Source: Oreocharis arfaki (taxonomy: Eukaryota > Chordata > Aves > Passeriformes > Paramythiidae). Taken from it: a stretch of 64,000 nucleotides of DNA. Within the stretch, counting starts at the first letter, position 1; each line of letters begins with the position of its first letter. Positions 1 to 13,935 of the stretch are shown here, one piece after another. The position numbers and the translations under genes are program-made. The stretch spans positions 1 to 64,000 of the forward strand of contig VZRR01005732.1 of assembly GCA_013398015.1 (NCBI GenBank), written 5' to 3'. The notes under the pieces were generated by a model. The model searched no databases. It saw nothing but the letters and a program-made list of their open reading frames with translations, and had not been told where the DNA came from.

Positions 1-84
1 CATAATCTCCAACATTATAACTCGTAATATAAATCACAATCAATACAACATACAGCGAAAGCCAAGTTTCAGTAATTCATATGT

Positions 85-262
85 AACACCTTCCACTATC
101 CCAGGCTTCTCCAAGCCCCCTCCAACGTGGCCTTGGGCACTTCCAGGGATCCAGGGGCAGCCAGAGCTTCTCTGGGCACCCTGTGCCAGGGCTTCCCCCC
201 ACCCCCCCAGCCAAGAATTCCTTCCTAATCTCTGACTTAAATCTACAACAATGCAGTGTCTG
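85..262 (-). mobile_element. CR1 LINE 3' fragment, antisense
   Basis: The plus strand carries the reverse complement of the CR1 3' region, recognised by ACCTTCCACTATCCCAGGCT, CTTCCAGGGATCCAGGGGCA and TCTGGGCACCCTGTGCCAGG in order. It is 5'-truncated as usual for CR1, and lacks the terminal ATTCTGTG repeats at the left end. A C-rich stretch at 196-210 interrupts it. Confidence 0.9.
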
Positions 263-3200
263 CCAGGCCTGATGCTGCCTGATAAATGTGTTTGTTTTCT
301 GTGAGGTTTTCTCTCAGCCCAAGTCTCAAATCCCACTTTGTGTCTGAAGCAGCTGACTCCGATCAGAGAGTGAAACATTAAACCTAAAGCAGTTCTTAGC
401 TCCTCCAGCCAGGAAAATATCCATGTTTTATTCATAGACGAATACTAGTCAACATTCCCCATTTCCCTGGATACAACTGTGACTCTATAAATAGCCCTGT
501 GGTGACACAGCAAACTGGCCTGGGGACAGCAGCCATGCTGGGGGCTGCTCCGGCCAGGAGCCTCGGGGAAAACATCCCTGGAGTCCCTTCCAGCAGCGGG
601 AGCAGGGCTGGGGCTGCCCAGGGATGCTGTTCCTCCCCCAGAGGATCCCAAGGTCCCCACCCCTTTCCCTCTGCCCTGCCATGCTCTGTGCCCGCTGTGG
701 GCTGGTCCCTGCTCCTGCCCTGGCATTCCATTCAGCTCCAGATAAGGCTCATCTGGATTTCTCTTGCACACCCAAGGCAGGTGTGTCAATGTTTAGGAGA
801 AGAAAGCTTGAAGTAGTGGATAAACTTGGGGTGGAATACAGCTGGGAAATAGAGAATGACTGCATGCCCAACTCCCTCATGATGCTCTGCCTGATGTATG
901 CTCAGTAATAATTCTCTCTGTAGCTAAAACTGGCTGTATCCTAATTTAATGTAAACTTAGGTGAGTACAGCTGTAATAATTTACAAGGATGAAGGCCTCG
1001 GAGACTTGCTTAGAGTTTCTCACATGTGCCTCAATCATATTTTAGCATTGCTTTAACAGTTCAACAGGCAGAGCTGGCATAACAAATTCATCATGTGAGC
1101 CATGATTTATGGACCTGTGTTGATCTATATCCTCGCTCTCCTTATTTTCCAACCCATTTATCATCCTCAGATGGTCATTCCTTTCCACTCTGCAATTCCT
1201 AGTGGCTTCCAGCTTTTTGGCTGCTGCTGAGAATTTCTCAGGAACTTTATCTGGAACAGAAGAGCCTTCAGACTGTGTCCTGCCTTGGTTCAGAGCAGAG
1301 GATTCAGAGCTGGATGGGTTGAGGCAGGGAGGTTTTACGGAATGCTATTAATGTGTTGTGTGATTCCAGCATGAACACAGAGCTCCATTTTGCATTTATT
1401 CTCTTGGGGTTTTAATGAGCTTTTCCCCTGACTTTAATATCTGTTGGACCAGAATAACACAAGATTTAGGGTTCCCTGGTAACTCAGTTGGGCAGGAGCC
1501 CGGCTGTGATGCAGAGCTCTGTTGCTTTCAGCCCCAGACAGAAGCAGCTCTTTGCAGCCTGCCATGCACTTGCAGCAAGGGGGGGAATCCCACAGTCCAG
1601 ATGTGCAGCTGCAGCTGCCTCCTCGCCAGCCCTGGGGCCCGCCAGATGATGGGAGCAGGAGCAACCCCAGCTCCGTGTGCCCGGCTGGGGCGAGGGGGGA
1701 ACTCTGGGCTGGGGTTTGGGGTCTCTCCCAGAAAGCTGCCCCACCCTTCCCTGTGGGATCCTGTTCTCCGAGGGTGAAGCTCTGGTGAAGGCAGATCTGG
1801 GTGAGGGCTGGGGGGAGCTCAGTGTTACCTGCCTCTCTCTAATTGCTGTGATGCACACTGGGTACTAGAAAGTTGTACAAGTTATTTTTAAATTGTGGAG
1901 GAAGTTATGTAAGGCAGATCATGCTAAGGGTTTATTTTATTTTTAATGACTATATTTAAAAATTCATGCAGAAGCATAGAGGGACTTTTAATTACTACAT
2001 TTAAACCTTCAGGTGATACTTAAGTAAAGGGGGAAAAGGGCCTTTTTCATTTTTTTTTTATGTCCTCCTTTTCTTTGCAAAGCAAACGTAGGAGCAGACT
2101 GGGAGGTTACCCTGAGCTAAGAGAGAGCTTCAGCTTGGGCAGGCGCTGCAAAAGCACAGCCATACTTCACGATATCTTATACTTCACTGATAATGCAGCA
2201 TCTCTCATTCTCCATTGCAGAAACTGGCTCCAACAAGAGCACTTTAATTTCCTTGGGGAGGGCACGATATTACTGTGAGCAGCTTCCTCTGCCTGGCTCC
2301 TGGGGGACGCTGCGGTGATGCCTTGGGCAGGTACCAGGCAGGGCTGAGCCGGAGCCAGAGCTCGGCAGAGCTGGTGCTGAGCCAGTCTGTCCCACACCTG
2401 CGAGGGGAGGGGCTCTGCTGAGGGCAGCAGGGTTTAAACATCCACCGAGGGGAAGATGTGCCGAAGTGCCTGGTGGATCCTGCATGGAGAGCGCTGGCAC
2501 CTCGTTCTCATGAGCAGAGCAACCACAGCTTCCAAAATTCCATGTTTCACTCCAAAAGAGCAACTCTCATACCTCCCCAAAAGAGATTTTAGGGCTAATG
2601 AAGAAACACACCTTAAAGTATTGTCTGGGTTTAGCTTAACAGGGTATTCTGGCTTAGGTTGCTAGGATTTTGATCAGAGATGGAAATAATATTTTCTTAG
2701 GGAAAACTTCTAGGAATTTTAGTAAGTTTTGAGCCAGTAAGAGGTCCAGAGATTTGGTGGAGTTCCAAAAGTCAGCAACAAGTCCTGGAGATAAGAGTAA
2801 GATCATAGCTATGGCCTCAAATCAGCAAAAGGTTTCTATTCAGGGTAGAATTTTAAACCAGTCTGAATTCACATGTGTGCTTCAAATGAAATGTAAGTTG
2901 GAGATCTGGCTAAACAGGGGTGGATTATTTTAAAAAATTACTGTACTGTCGTTTTTTGAGGCATACCCATTTTCCTGCATGTCTTCCAGACACAGGATTA
3001 CAGATCTTTTAATGAGGACCTGCTTTAAGTCCTCTGGCCATTCTGAAATGTTTAGGCAGAAACATATTTCTTTTCTTCATGCCAGAAGTAATACCAGAGG
3101 GACACACGTTTATGCAGAAATAAAAATCATCAGCTCCACTTTTGTGTTTGCCATCTAATGCTGTAAAGCATCTTTGAGAGCCCAGAGTGCACAGAGCCTG

Positions 3201-3464
3201 TTCTTTGTGTTCCTCTGGCCTGTGTTTCTCTTATTGACCAGCAGAGAGAAGAGAAAGAAAAAGTGCATTTTAATTAGTCCTGAGAACTTTATTTGTCTGG
3301 AGGTCAAACTTGAGCTTGGCTGGATATTGCTCACACAGTGACTCCGCTTTGGGAATGGATCCGTCCTTCGGCCAGGGGTGGGTTCATGGCATCTTCTGCT
3401 CTGCTGCTGCACCTGCCTGGGAACCAGAGCCAGCCTGGCACCGCCAGACAGCCACGGGGTCAGG

Positions 3465-3577
3465 GGATGGGAGGGGTTGGGAGGGACCTCAAAGCCCATC
3501 CAGTGCCACCCCTGCCCTGGGCAGGGACACCTCCCACTGTCGCAGGCTGCTCCGAGCCCTGTCCAGCCTGGTGTGGA
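3465..3577 (-). mobile_element. CR1 LINE 3' fragment, antisense
   Basis: The phrases GGTTGGGAGGGACCTCAAAG, CCCTGCCCTGGGCAGGGACA and GGCTGCTCCGAGCCCTGTCC follow the CR1 3' consensus in reverse complement. The copy is short, and its far 3' repeat is degraded. Confidence 0.9.
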
Positions 3578-6500
3578 GTATCTTTGCCTTTGCCTTTATA
3601 AGAGGAGCAGAAATGATTCCCACTCCCAGACCCCTTCCCACTGTGCCTCTATTTCCTCTTCTGCAGAGGGAGGTGCCAGCACTGACCTCCCTGGGACAGC
3701 CCTGGAACTCAGTGAGGACAAACTGCTCTCTCAGGAGCCAGCAGCTGAAATACTCACAATATTGCTTTCTCCTTTCTCCAGCTCGTGCCTTGGCTTTGTT
3801 GGAGTGACAGCCCTGAAGGGGCACAGAGATTTTACAGGCCTTTGAGCTTGTATTGCCTGAAGAGAACAAAAATAGATTCTCCAATCTCTTTTTATTGAAT
3901 ATAACCAATCAGGCACAATTGATCGCTCCAAAGTAATCCCAAACCTCACCCTCCCCTGAATGGGACTGGGTAATTGAAGTCATTCAAATCCTTGTAAGAA
4001 ACAACCTCATTGTCTCCTGCCGGGGATGCTTTGTCCTTATGGAGATGCACTGGTTATCTGCTCATCCTTCTGCCAGGGGACTCCAGGGGAAGAAGGGCTG
4101 TGGAGTTAAATGGGCCAAGAGCAGACTTTCAACCCTCACAACACGATTCAGATAAATTCCTGCACTGGCAACGCAAAATATTCCCATTAGAGGCACACAA
4201 AGGCTTTTGTGGAGTTCTCTGAAGGCAGCACGGGATGGTTTCCCAGCTACCTGCCTGAGGAATGGCAGTGAACGGATTTGGAAGAGATCCCATTACAGAT
4301 TTTCAGCCTTTTTTTTCCTTGGAGCTGATATTGTCAGGTCTCCCATCCTTCCTGCTTTGCCTGAACAATTTAAATTCCCTGCTAAGCTCAGGAGCCAGCC
4401 CCGAGCCACTGCTGTTCTTGGGGGAGCATTCACTGTGCTCCTCTTGCCCTGTGCTCCTGCAGCCCTCGGGTGATCCCCGAGTTCCACCTCTTGAGCCTGG
4501 GGCTTTAGGGATCAGGTCATTGCCCCACAACACACAAACAGGCCTTCTGACCACCCCAACTTCGTGCAAATCTTCCTAAAATTCAGATCAAAGTTATGTG
4601 CAAGTAATGAAAATCCTCAGGAATTGCTTCCTTAAGTTGTCCCTGTTTAAAACACATGGAAACTGTGAGATGAGTCCAAACATCTCTGGTCTGACACATC
4701 TCAGAAAATGATGAAGCTGAAGTATAAAGAAGCCCATTTTTTTCCTCCTTTCTTTGCATAAAGTGCTCATTGATAATTTAGTTCTGAAAAATCCTTGATA
4801 GATGGTTCCAGGTAGGTTTCTCCAGTCTTCTTTCTAATCTGCTTGATACACAATTTGAGGGAGTTGAGGAAAAAATAAGGAGGCTGAAGAAATTCAAATC
4901 AGAATTCATTTATGCAGCAATTCCAGCATGCATTAAAAATAACCTATTAAATATTGTCCTCTGCTAAATTTAGGAAATGCTCAGGTGTGTCTGCTCTTGT
5001 GCTGCACAGAAAGTTTTAATACAGATTTAATCATACTGAGTGTTAGGGGAAAGGGCTAATTAGATGGCAAATTTAGAAGGCAGTAGTATATTATATGGGA
5101 AGAAATAGGTGATTAGATATTATTCACTGTAAAAGTGACTGGCCTTGGGGAATATCTTTAAGGCTATTATATGACATAATCCTAGTTCAAAAATTAAGAA
5201 AGCCGAAGTTCACATCATCCTCAAAACTCCTCCGTTTTCCAAAAGAAGTTTTCCCAAGGTTAGTTTTTAGGGGTTTTTGGCAGCTGGAGGAGTGAGAGTG
5301 CAGCCTGGCCAGTCACCGTCCTTTTGTCCCTCTGCCCAGGTGTGGATGAGGACAGCACCACCCCCCATCCCCACATTTGCAGCCCCCAGGCTGATGCTGT
5401 GGGACATCCCCTGCCAGCTGCTTCAGTGCATCCCTTCATGATCTTGTGGGATTTCTGCCAATAATGGTCTTTGTTTATCCCCATAAATTGTATTTTTCCA
5501 GCACTCATTAAATTGTTGATTGGCCATAAACAAATGGGCTCCTTCACAATGCTTTCAGTATTGCATTGCCCCTAGGAAACCCAGTTTGGAAGGGGAAAAG
5601 GGGGTTATTTTCTTTAAACAAGTAAAGAAGTCTATTTCTGAATGTGATGCAGTGAGGGAAGTCTCAGTATTAATGACTTTGCTGAGCTTTAATCACCATA
5701 AAAGATAAATGTAGCACGTTGGGAGCTAAAGCCCATGGAAAGCCAGAGGAAGCTGTGTTTTTGTAGGAGCCCTTCTCATTGCATTTTCCAGCTCTGCTCA
5801 CATCAGTTCACGGGGTTTTCTGACTGTGGTGCTCTCAGAGCCATTGTCCCCACGTGTCCCCAGACTGCCAGGACCCCAACAACTCTCCGTCCTTGCCCCA
5901 TGAAAAAATTCACAGCCACCTTTGATGCCTTGTTCCATCTCCCGAGGTCATTTTATAGTGCTCAAAGCAAGGTATAAAAAGTGTCAGGAGATCTGCTTAC
6001 CCCACAGACCCCGCACCGCCATGATTGATAGAATGTGTCACTGCTAAATTGCTCACATAAAAAATGATTCATAGGAGTTCCCTCACACTTGTCCTTCCAT
6101 TATTCAGCCTGGTGTAATTGCAGGTACCGACCTGCTTATTTACAGAGAGATCTGCAACTCTGCTCACAAACAAAGGGAGACATTAGTTTGGGTAGGAGCA
6201 GTTTGATGGTGTGAAAATGACAATAATCACAGAAGCGTGTGCTGTGACATTAGAGACTTTGCTGCCACAGTCCCCAAATACAGAATTATGGCCACCACAG
6301 CAGCACAGGGTAAGGCTGGCTGGCTTTTTTGCACCAGATGTGTTAACTTTATCAGGAAAATAAATCAGGAGCTTGTTTTGTCCTAAAGCACACATTATTT
6401 TTTTCCCTCTTCTAAAGCAAATTTCTGTTTCATCCTTCTGAAGGGGGTCATTTAATAGCGTGTGAAATGAAATGTCAACAAGAATTAGAACAAATGGCAC

Positions 6501-6902
6501 TGTAAGCCCCAAGAGACAGCACGTTTCTGCTGGGAAATGTTTCTAGCCAGGCACTGCGGAGAGAGGAGGGAGAGGTCTCAGGTGCCATGGCTGCTCTCAG
6601 AGCCAGAGCTCTCGCATCGCCCGGAGCCCCTCTGTGGGGAGCCTCACCTGGGCTCTCCTGGAGCCTTTGGGATCCTCACCCCTAAAATTCGCGAGCTGAA
6701 CCTGCTGCTGTGCGCAGGACATGCTCATGGGCTGGGTTTTCCCACAGTCCCTCTGCAGAGCAGGGTTTTTGGAGGGGCTGGCAGGGTCCGGGGGCTCCCG
6801 ATCCCGAACGGCTCCAGCAAACAGCTGCTCCAGGGAGGCTTGGGAAAGGGCAGGATGAGATGTCCAGGAAGGAAGAGGAATTGTGTTCCTGTAGCTGGGG
6901 TT

Positions 6903-7075
6903 CATGGAATCAGAGAATAGAGTCACAGAATGTCCTGAGCTGAAGGAACCCACAAGGATCACCAAAGTCCCACTCCTGGCCCTCCACAGCCACCCCAACA
7001 ATCTCACCCTGTGCCTGGGAGCATTGTCCAAACGCTTCTGGAGCTCTGGCAGGTGAGCTCCAGGCCGGGGCTGTG
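6903..7075 (-). mobile_element. CR1 LINE 3' fragment, antisense, second subfamily
   Basis: It opens with the CATGGAATCAGAGAATAG and CACAGAATGTCCTGAGCTGA type of 3' terminus and continues CCACTCCTGGCCCT and GAGCATTGTCCAAACGCTTC. This is a different CR1 subfamily from the 3465 and 17701 copies. A short frame crosses it but is remnant sequence. Confidence 0.88.
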
Positions 7076-10000
7076 CTGAGCTCCTGCAGGATCGGCCCCT
7101 CGGGTGTCATAGCACAGATGGAGCCGAGGCCATAAACAAAGTTCCTGCCCTTGGGATTATTGCTTTTATTACCACAGAACCCGATGTTTATGGGAAGTTC
7201 AGAAATTACATGAAAACATAAATGTGAGGTATGCAAATAAATCTTTCTGACAAAATTGTTCACTAGACTCATTATTATGGAAATAAATTTCAAATATGAC
7301 TTTTCAGAGCTGCCGAAAGACATCACTTTGTAGAGCTGTTCTGTGCCTCTCCGATGAGCAAATGCCAAAATTTGTGGTGTGTCAGGAATGCTCTTCAGAT
7401 GTTGCTTGTTTTGAAAGTAATTCCAGTGAAACAAAGGCCACCGGGTAATTAGGAAGTCTCTATTGTGGTGGGTGAGACCATGAGCTCCCACTGTGGCTGG
7501 GGCTTGGCACGCTCAGGTGCTCTCCCCTCATTGTGGCCCATTTGCATTCTGCACAGAGGTTGCAGACCTATTATTGTGATGTTGCTCACTGCATAAAGCC
7601 CAATTAATGAAAGGTTAGGAGGCAATTAAAAATCACAAAGTGTCCTTTATTTCAAAGTGAAGTTTATACTGCAGTGCGAGTTCCTGGAATGCTACAAAGT
7701 CCTTTTGGAAGGCTGAGGCAGCTGCTGTTTGTGGATTTGTGTGTTTGTTTTGACCCCTGTAGAATTTTGTGGGTTTCTCTAAAGGGATGGAAACAACACA
7801 CCAGTCTCAGTCGACTTTAATAAACAGCTCCTTAATGGATTTGTGCCTCTGCTCTTCAAAGGGTCATGGATGTGGGAGAACAGAACTGAAATGAGCGGTG
7901 TCAAAATGACCCACCTAGGCAGCAGAATTTACAGATGTTCCGGTGATGAGCAAGAAAATTACAGGTGGAAAGGTGCCAGACTGACTCTCTGAACACACAT
8001 CAGAAAATCTCAGTGCCACCCCTTGCCTGTCTGCAGGAGGTGACCCGTTCTGGTCACCTTCTGTGGACATCAAGGTCTTTGTAGAAACAGAGGATGATTT
8101 GATCAAAGCTGCCTCAGGCCATGGTTCTGGAGGAGGTGCTGGGCTGAGGGAGGGCACAGGTTCCCCTGCTCCACTGAGAAATGTGCTGCTGCCCCAAAGC
8201 GGCAGCAGGGAATTCTTTATTGTGTGGGTTGTATAGAAGCTCAGTCTTTTCTCTGACTTGGATTTTACACCTGCAAAATAGAGATGTCAGTGTTTATCTA
8301 GGGAGGCAGTGAACTTGAATAAATGGTTGTAGCATACTCTGACAGACTTGGTACAGAAATGTCATTAAAATTTACTTCTCTTGAGTTATTTATTCCTTTT
8401 GTTATCAGTCCAGTGATATGTGGAGAGGTTTCTTGGCTGCAAAAGAACCTGTTGCTGTTATATCTGGTGCAAAGTCAATAGGAGTGTGCAAGAGCCCCAG
8501 CTGCATGAGCACACTTTGGGTTGCAAATGGTGCTGATGTGTCTCACATCTGTAATTAAACTGATTGACCTTTGCATGTACAGCTGGAGGGGAGAAAAGTA
8601 CTAGAGAGGATGGATTGAGAAGTGAATGAGATGCCAAAGCAAATCTCATTTACCCATCCCGTGTGCCAATAGTGAGCTGGGAGAACATCAGTCTCTAAAA
8701 TCATCTCACGTCCCCGAAATCGCCTCCGACAGCAGCTGCGGCTGCGGAGCTGTCCCAGGTCACAGCCCTGGCAGCTGCTGGAGGCAGCTCTGTGCTCAAG
8801 TCCCCCACCACACTCAGCACAGGCACTTCCCCTCTAAACCAGACGCAAAACAGAACCACAAATTCACTGTGTGGCTTGGAGTGAAAAATGACGTTTTTGG
8901 AGGATGCATATAATGAAAAGAAGCATCAGGAGAGGCAGCAGAAATACCCAGCCCTTGGAAGCTCTTTTCTTTCTGTAGCAGCTCTTTTTTCCCCTAACTC
9001 CTTAAAAAAGTCTTTTAGGCCTAGGGATTAACCCCCTGAGCTTGCACTGGCATGGAGTGGGACAGAAGAAAAGTGGTTTTGAGCTGTGCTGCCCTGCCCA
9101 TCCCTGCTGGGCAGCTCCCATTCCTGAGCTAGGACAAGACGGATGAGGAGTGAGCAGGAGAGATGCCATCCCTGTCGTGACAGGGTTTGGGGAAGAAAAT
9201 AGGCAATTTATCCTTAACCTCTCGTGCTCTCCCTGTGTCTCCTTTCCCCGTGTTCCTGGGAATGCTGATGCCAGCGTGGGAATGTGCAGGGGTGGCCATG
9301 AGGATCCGTGTCCGTGGTGATGGCCATGAGCCAAGGGCAGCCCTGGTCACCTCTGTATGGGCCCAGGGCCTCGCTGGGCACTCCAGCCCTGCAGTGATGC
9401 CTCGAGGATGGTTGTGTCTGTCTGAAAGACAACCCTGGGCAGTGCTTGGTTTTTAAATAGATCATTCCTGACAAAGCCCATTACTCATGGTGGGCAAAAA
9501 GCCAATATCCCTTCGGTTCAGAGAACCCTCCTGCCACGCTGCTGTGAGTGATCTGTGACCACGGGGGGCACGTGGGGAGAAGGAAAAGGCCTTTCCCTGA
9601 CAGCTGAATGAAATCTCTTAATCAGCCAAATCTCTGGAAATTTAGGCTTCATTTCCTACCGCTCCTTTTGAGGTGTGACCTGTTCCAGGTGTCCCCTCAG
9701 AGCAGGATTCAGACTGTTCTATTCACATCAGCCCACATAGGACCTGCCCAGCACAGGTCTTGGGGCTGAATTCCTCTTGAGGGCTGACCAGTCCCAGATC
9801 AAACTTGGAGTGTATCAGCACATCAGGAGCAACTTTTTGTCTGTGTACTGAGAAATGATGATGATTTTGTTGTAAAGTCCCCACATGATACTATTTAGAA
9901 ATTAATGGCAAAACATACACAGGCCCTGTTGTTTCCCCTGTTCTAGCAGCATATAATGAGCTCCTCTTGAATTATGTACAAGTTTGAATACCAAGAAAAT

Positions 10001-11904
10001 AAAAGAATTTGGAAAAGATGTGCTGGGCAGAGGAGACCTGTCCCTCTGCTGTGTCTTTCCTCAGGCCTGTGATTTTTTCCTACTACTCAGTACCGGAGGG
10101 TTGTTTGCAAGAGGGATATAATTTTCTACCATATATGAATGGAAGCATTTAAAAATCCCTGTGCTTCAATGCCAAATCATTCAGGCTTTCAGTGCTTTAT
10201 TTTATGGTTATGTTTTACCATATCTAGCAGTGCGATTGCTTTTCACATCTTACTCATAATCCTCAAGAAGCCTTTTCATATCCTCTCAATCTGATTTACT
10301 CCCAAGTGAATCCCTGTAGGGTTAAGGGCACACTCACTCTCTTCATGGGACTTCAGGATTGCATATTAATAGTTGGTATTAATGCCTGTTTTGCAGTGCC
10401 TGCTGTCTGTTCACCTGGGCCTGGGAACACCTCGCCGCATGTGTGAACAGCCTGGTGGGCAGCTGAGGGAAGGCAGATGCTCTGTTCTGTGAAAGGTCAG
10501 ATTATTTAAGAAAACCAAGAAACTCTTCTGAAATGGATGCAAATGCAATTTAAAAGCCTTGAAGTCACTATTCTGGACCTGTAGATGTGGCTGCTCTTGA
10601 TAAAGGGTTTGTTTTTCTTCGTGGACAAGGGATCTGGAACAACTGGAAGTCAGGGGTAATGTCAGAGGGGTTCGGTGCCTTGTTCCACTGACAAGAGGAG
10701 GGAAAGACACTCAAAGACCTGCAGAGTTCCATGAAATCTGGTTTGGGTTTATCACTTTTACAGCTCCTGACTAGAGGCAATGTTAGTCTTTTGCCACAGG
10801 ATATAATATTACAACACTGTTTTTATTTCATTGATTTAACCTGGTCTTCAACAGAGTGGGACAGAAAATTGCATTTAAAAGATAAGTGGGAAAAAAAGAT
10901 CTGGAGGATGCATTGCCTCTTCGATGGCAAACTGACTGCTGTGATTACGATTTGTTATGCTGAGCATTTGGCCTATATTTTTGCTAAAAACCCAATTTTT
11001 CCATAGAGCAGCGTATCTAAGAGTACCTTAAAATTGATTATATAGTAAAAGCCCAAACCTTACATTATGTTGTAACTTAAGTGAGCTGATTTTGCTGTTA
11101 TTTAGCAGTTTCCATCCTGTGTGGCAGCACTTGTCACAAAGTGCATCTCTTCTGCCTGAATAAGTCACTGGGTAAACTATTGAGGAATGCCCAACTGCCT
11201 GGGCCACGGCAGAGCCTGACTTGAACTCAAAACACAGCCTGGTGCACAGATGAACTGGCTTCCCTTCTGGCTAAAAGTGTAACTATAATCTGTTAAAACC
11301 CATAATTCATGGGTGAAGTTGAATCTGAGGAAAGGGCAGCACAGTGACAGAATCGCTGGGAGCTCATGGCAGGTGTGGAACAGCCCCGGCTGTGCCGCCT
11401 CACAACCTTCTGGCACAGCCTGCTGAGATCTGCACATGCATCCCTCCCTTCCTTGGCTGGATGATTCTGCAGATTTGTTATTTACAGTATTTTAGTATTA
11501 AATAATAAATCAGCATCTGGGAGAGAAACGACTCCTGTTTGCATTTTGCTAAATCATGTTCCCTGCAAAGCCAGAAAACTCAGACCTGTGGAACGTCTTT
11601 CATTCTGCCACCTAAAATGCTCTCTGATGTTTTTCACCATTCTCTCCTTTTATCTGAGAGAGGAGGTGGAGTTCTTCGATATTTTATTTAGATTGCACAC
11701 ACGTTTGGAAGGAAGCCACTGGAGCTGGTTCCTGTCCCACTTGCTGGGTGACCACATCCCCTTCTCTCTCTGGGCCACTCTGAGCTGTGTGCTGGGGACA
11801 GAGCCTGGCTGGCGGCAGAACTGTAACTGCAGCAACCCAAGTGTGGATGAGAGGCACAGCTGACTGTGCACTTTTACCTGATTAATTCCAGAGGGCTGGG
11901 AATT

Positions 11905-12040
11905 CACAGAATCATGGAACGGTTTGGGTTGGAAGGGATCTTAAAAGCTCCTCTCACCCTGCCATGGGTGCAGGGCCACGAGTTGGACTTGATGTTCCTC
12001 ATGGGTCTCTTCCAGCTCAGGATATTCTGTGATTCTGTGA
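11905..12040. mobile_element. Inverted pair of CR1 3' ends
   Basis: The left part (11905 to about 11975) is the reverse complement of a CR1 3' end, starting CACAGAATCATGGAACGGTT. The right part (about 11978-12040) is a sense-oriented 3' end, with GGTCTCTTCCAGCTCAGGAT and then ATTCTGTGATTCTGTG. The two meet with almost no other sequence between them, so the element has CR1 termini at both outer ends. The halves resemble different CR1 subfamilies, which suggests a nested insertion or an inversion. Confidence 0.85.
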
Positions 12041-13897
12041 AATCCTTGTCTGACCTGCTTCTAGTCACCAGCTGTTTTCATCCTGAGTGTTTCACCTTGC
12101 AAACAAAGCACTCGGCATCCAGGGATGTTCGGATAAATGCCCTTTCTTTCAGTTTGTGGTGATTTAATGGGTGGATTTAATTTACTGTACAGTCAAGTGC
12201 TATAGGTGGTGGATGTGCTGGCTGCCCACTCTGTTTTGATATTGCCAGGGAAGCAGTTATTAATGGCACAAAAATCCTATCCAACAGTTTTCTGAAGTGC
12301 CTTAACGGGAGTGCAGCTGATACAGGGAGCTGGGGATCAACACCTCTCCCAGGGCTCCAGGGAAGCCCTGGCAAACAGGAATGATGAGATGGGACTCTGA
12401 GAGGACCTGTCCCCAGGAGGCATCTCCTGCCATGACGGCTTTCCCATAAAACCAGTGCATAAAGTGTCTCCCAGGCCCCACCCTGGCCTATTCCAAGGCA
12501 GTTTCCCTGCCAGCAGCGCTTGTGTTCCCTGCTGTGACTCACGGCTGTCACGGAGTGACTCCCCTGTGCCTTGGGACCAGAGTGGGCAGCACCAGTAGAA
12601 ACGAGTTCCACAGACGACATTCCAAGGGGGTGTCCAAGCTGCCAGAACTCCCCCTGGGAGGACACACAGCCACAGCCTTTCCTGCATGCAGGGTTTGTGC
12701 TGCAGGAACCCCTGGACACGGCACACGAGCAGCTCCAGCCACAGCCTTTGTTTCTGACAAAAAATGAATCATAAAAGCTGCTGAAATTCATTTTCAGTTC
12801 ACAGTACATTTGGTGCCAGACTTTCCTGCTGCAGTCATGTGAATATATCCTGACACATACGACAAGCTGCCTGCGTTTGTTTACCCTGGGCTGTGCGCTC
12901 CAGGGCATGCGTGCAGAGCTTTAAAGATACATGTTTTTAAACGTTGAACACCCATTTTCTACTCAAAATCTTTATCTCCCACCAAACTAGCCATTATATT
13001 TTACTGGAAAGTGCATGTATTTTCCTTCCCTTTTCTTCTTCCAACATTTTTTATCCCTGCTCAGATGGTAGCAGACAAATGATGGACAGTGCCAGGGTTT
13101 TGGAGTGGCACAACTATAGGAAATGAGTACTTTAGACAATATTTCAGTATGTGCTGAAAATCTAAGAAGAAATGGCAAAAATAAATGCAAGTGTTGCTAT
13201 GTGAAGTCAAAATGAAGACTTCATCTGTAGATCTCTTCTCCATCTCTGAAATCCCGTTTTCCCTTTTCACTTCCAAGTCATGAGAATTGAAAACTGCACT
13301 AAGCAGCATGTGGGGATGATAGGCCATTCCTCACAGGCACTCCAACACTCCTCTCTGCCTTTCTGGGTAATAAATTGTCTACGAGGCAGTGTGGATGTGA
13401 GATTTCCTTTGGGCCTTTTCCAAACCCTCGGAATTGGCATCTGCTCTGGCAGATCTCCCCAGGCACCAAAGCAAGGCCGGGGTTTTAGATGGAGATTCAC
13501 AGAGATGAACCATTTCAGGAGCATTTTTGGATACAGTTTGGGTCCTCTGGAGGTTTCCTAGTCCAGCTCTGCAGTGTCTTAGGGGGAGGGTGGAGCAGCC
13601 TGATGTAAATGGTGAAGGAAAGTTACCAGGCCATGTGTGTGGTACGGAGTCGTGTCAGTGCATCCTTGTTTGTGTTGCAATTTGTGCAGAAAGGACAGAA
13701 CTGGAAAAGAGCCTCTGCTCTTTGCTGCTTTTCTGATCCTTCCTGACATCCACACCTTCGGGAAAGGCTCAGCCAATGACCCTGAGTTTGCTGCTGAGCT
13801 TCAGATGCCTCTGTGTGTGTAAACTGATGGAGCTGTTTACCTATGTTTGATCTATGGCAGGGCTTTCCCCAGGCAGGAATTCAAGCTTGTTCAATAG

Positions 13898-13935
13898 AGC
13901 TCATTAGGTAATGAGCTTATTCGCTAAGCTCATTA
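13898..13935. repeat. Three copies of AGCTCATTA, two forming a palindrome
   Basis: AGCTCATTA (13898-13906) and its exact reverse complement TAATGAGCT (13909-13917) are separated by GG. A third copy in the first orientation follows at 13927-13935. The TAAT core is the general homeodomain recognition sequence. Regulatory use is a guess; the repeat itself is exact. Confidence 0.8.

Noticed and set aside
5970..5980. TATAAAAAG on the plus strand as a promoter
   Set aside because: It is an isolated motif in intron sequence, with no CpG enrichment, exon or donor downstream.
12177..12908. Minus-strand frame of 243 codons
   Set aside because: The longest frame outside KCND3 and the CpG island, but its composition is Ser/Gly/Leu/Trp-rich without domain, splice context or recognisable homologue, and several other frames are open over the same bases.
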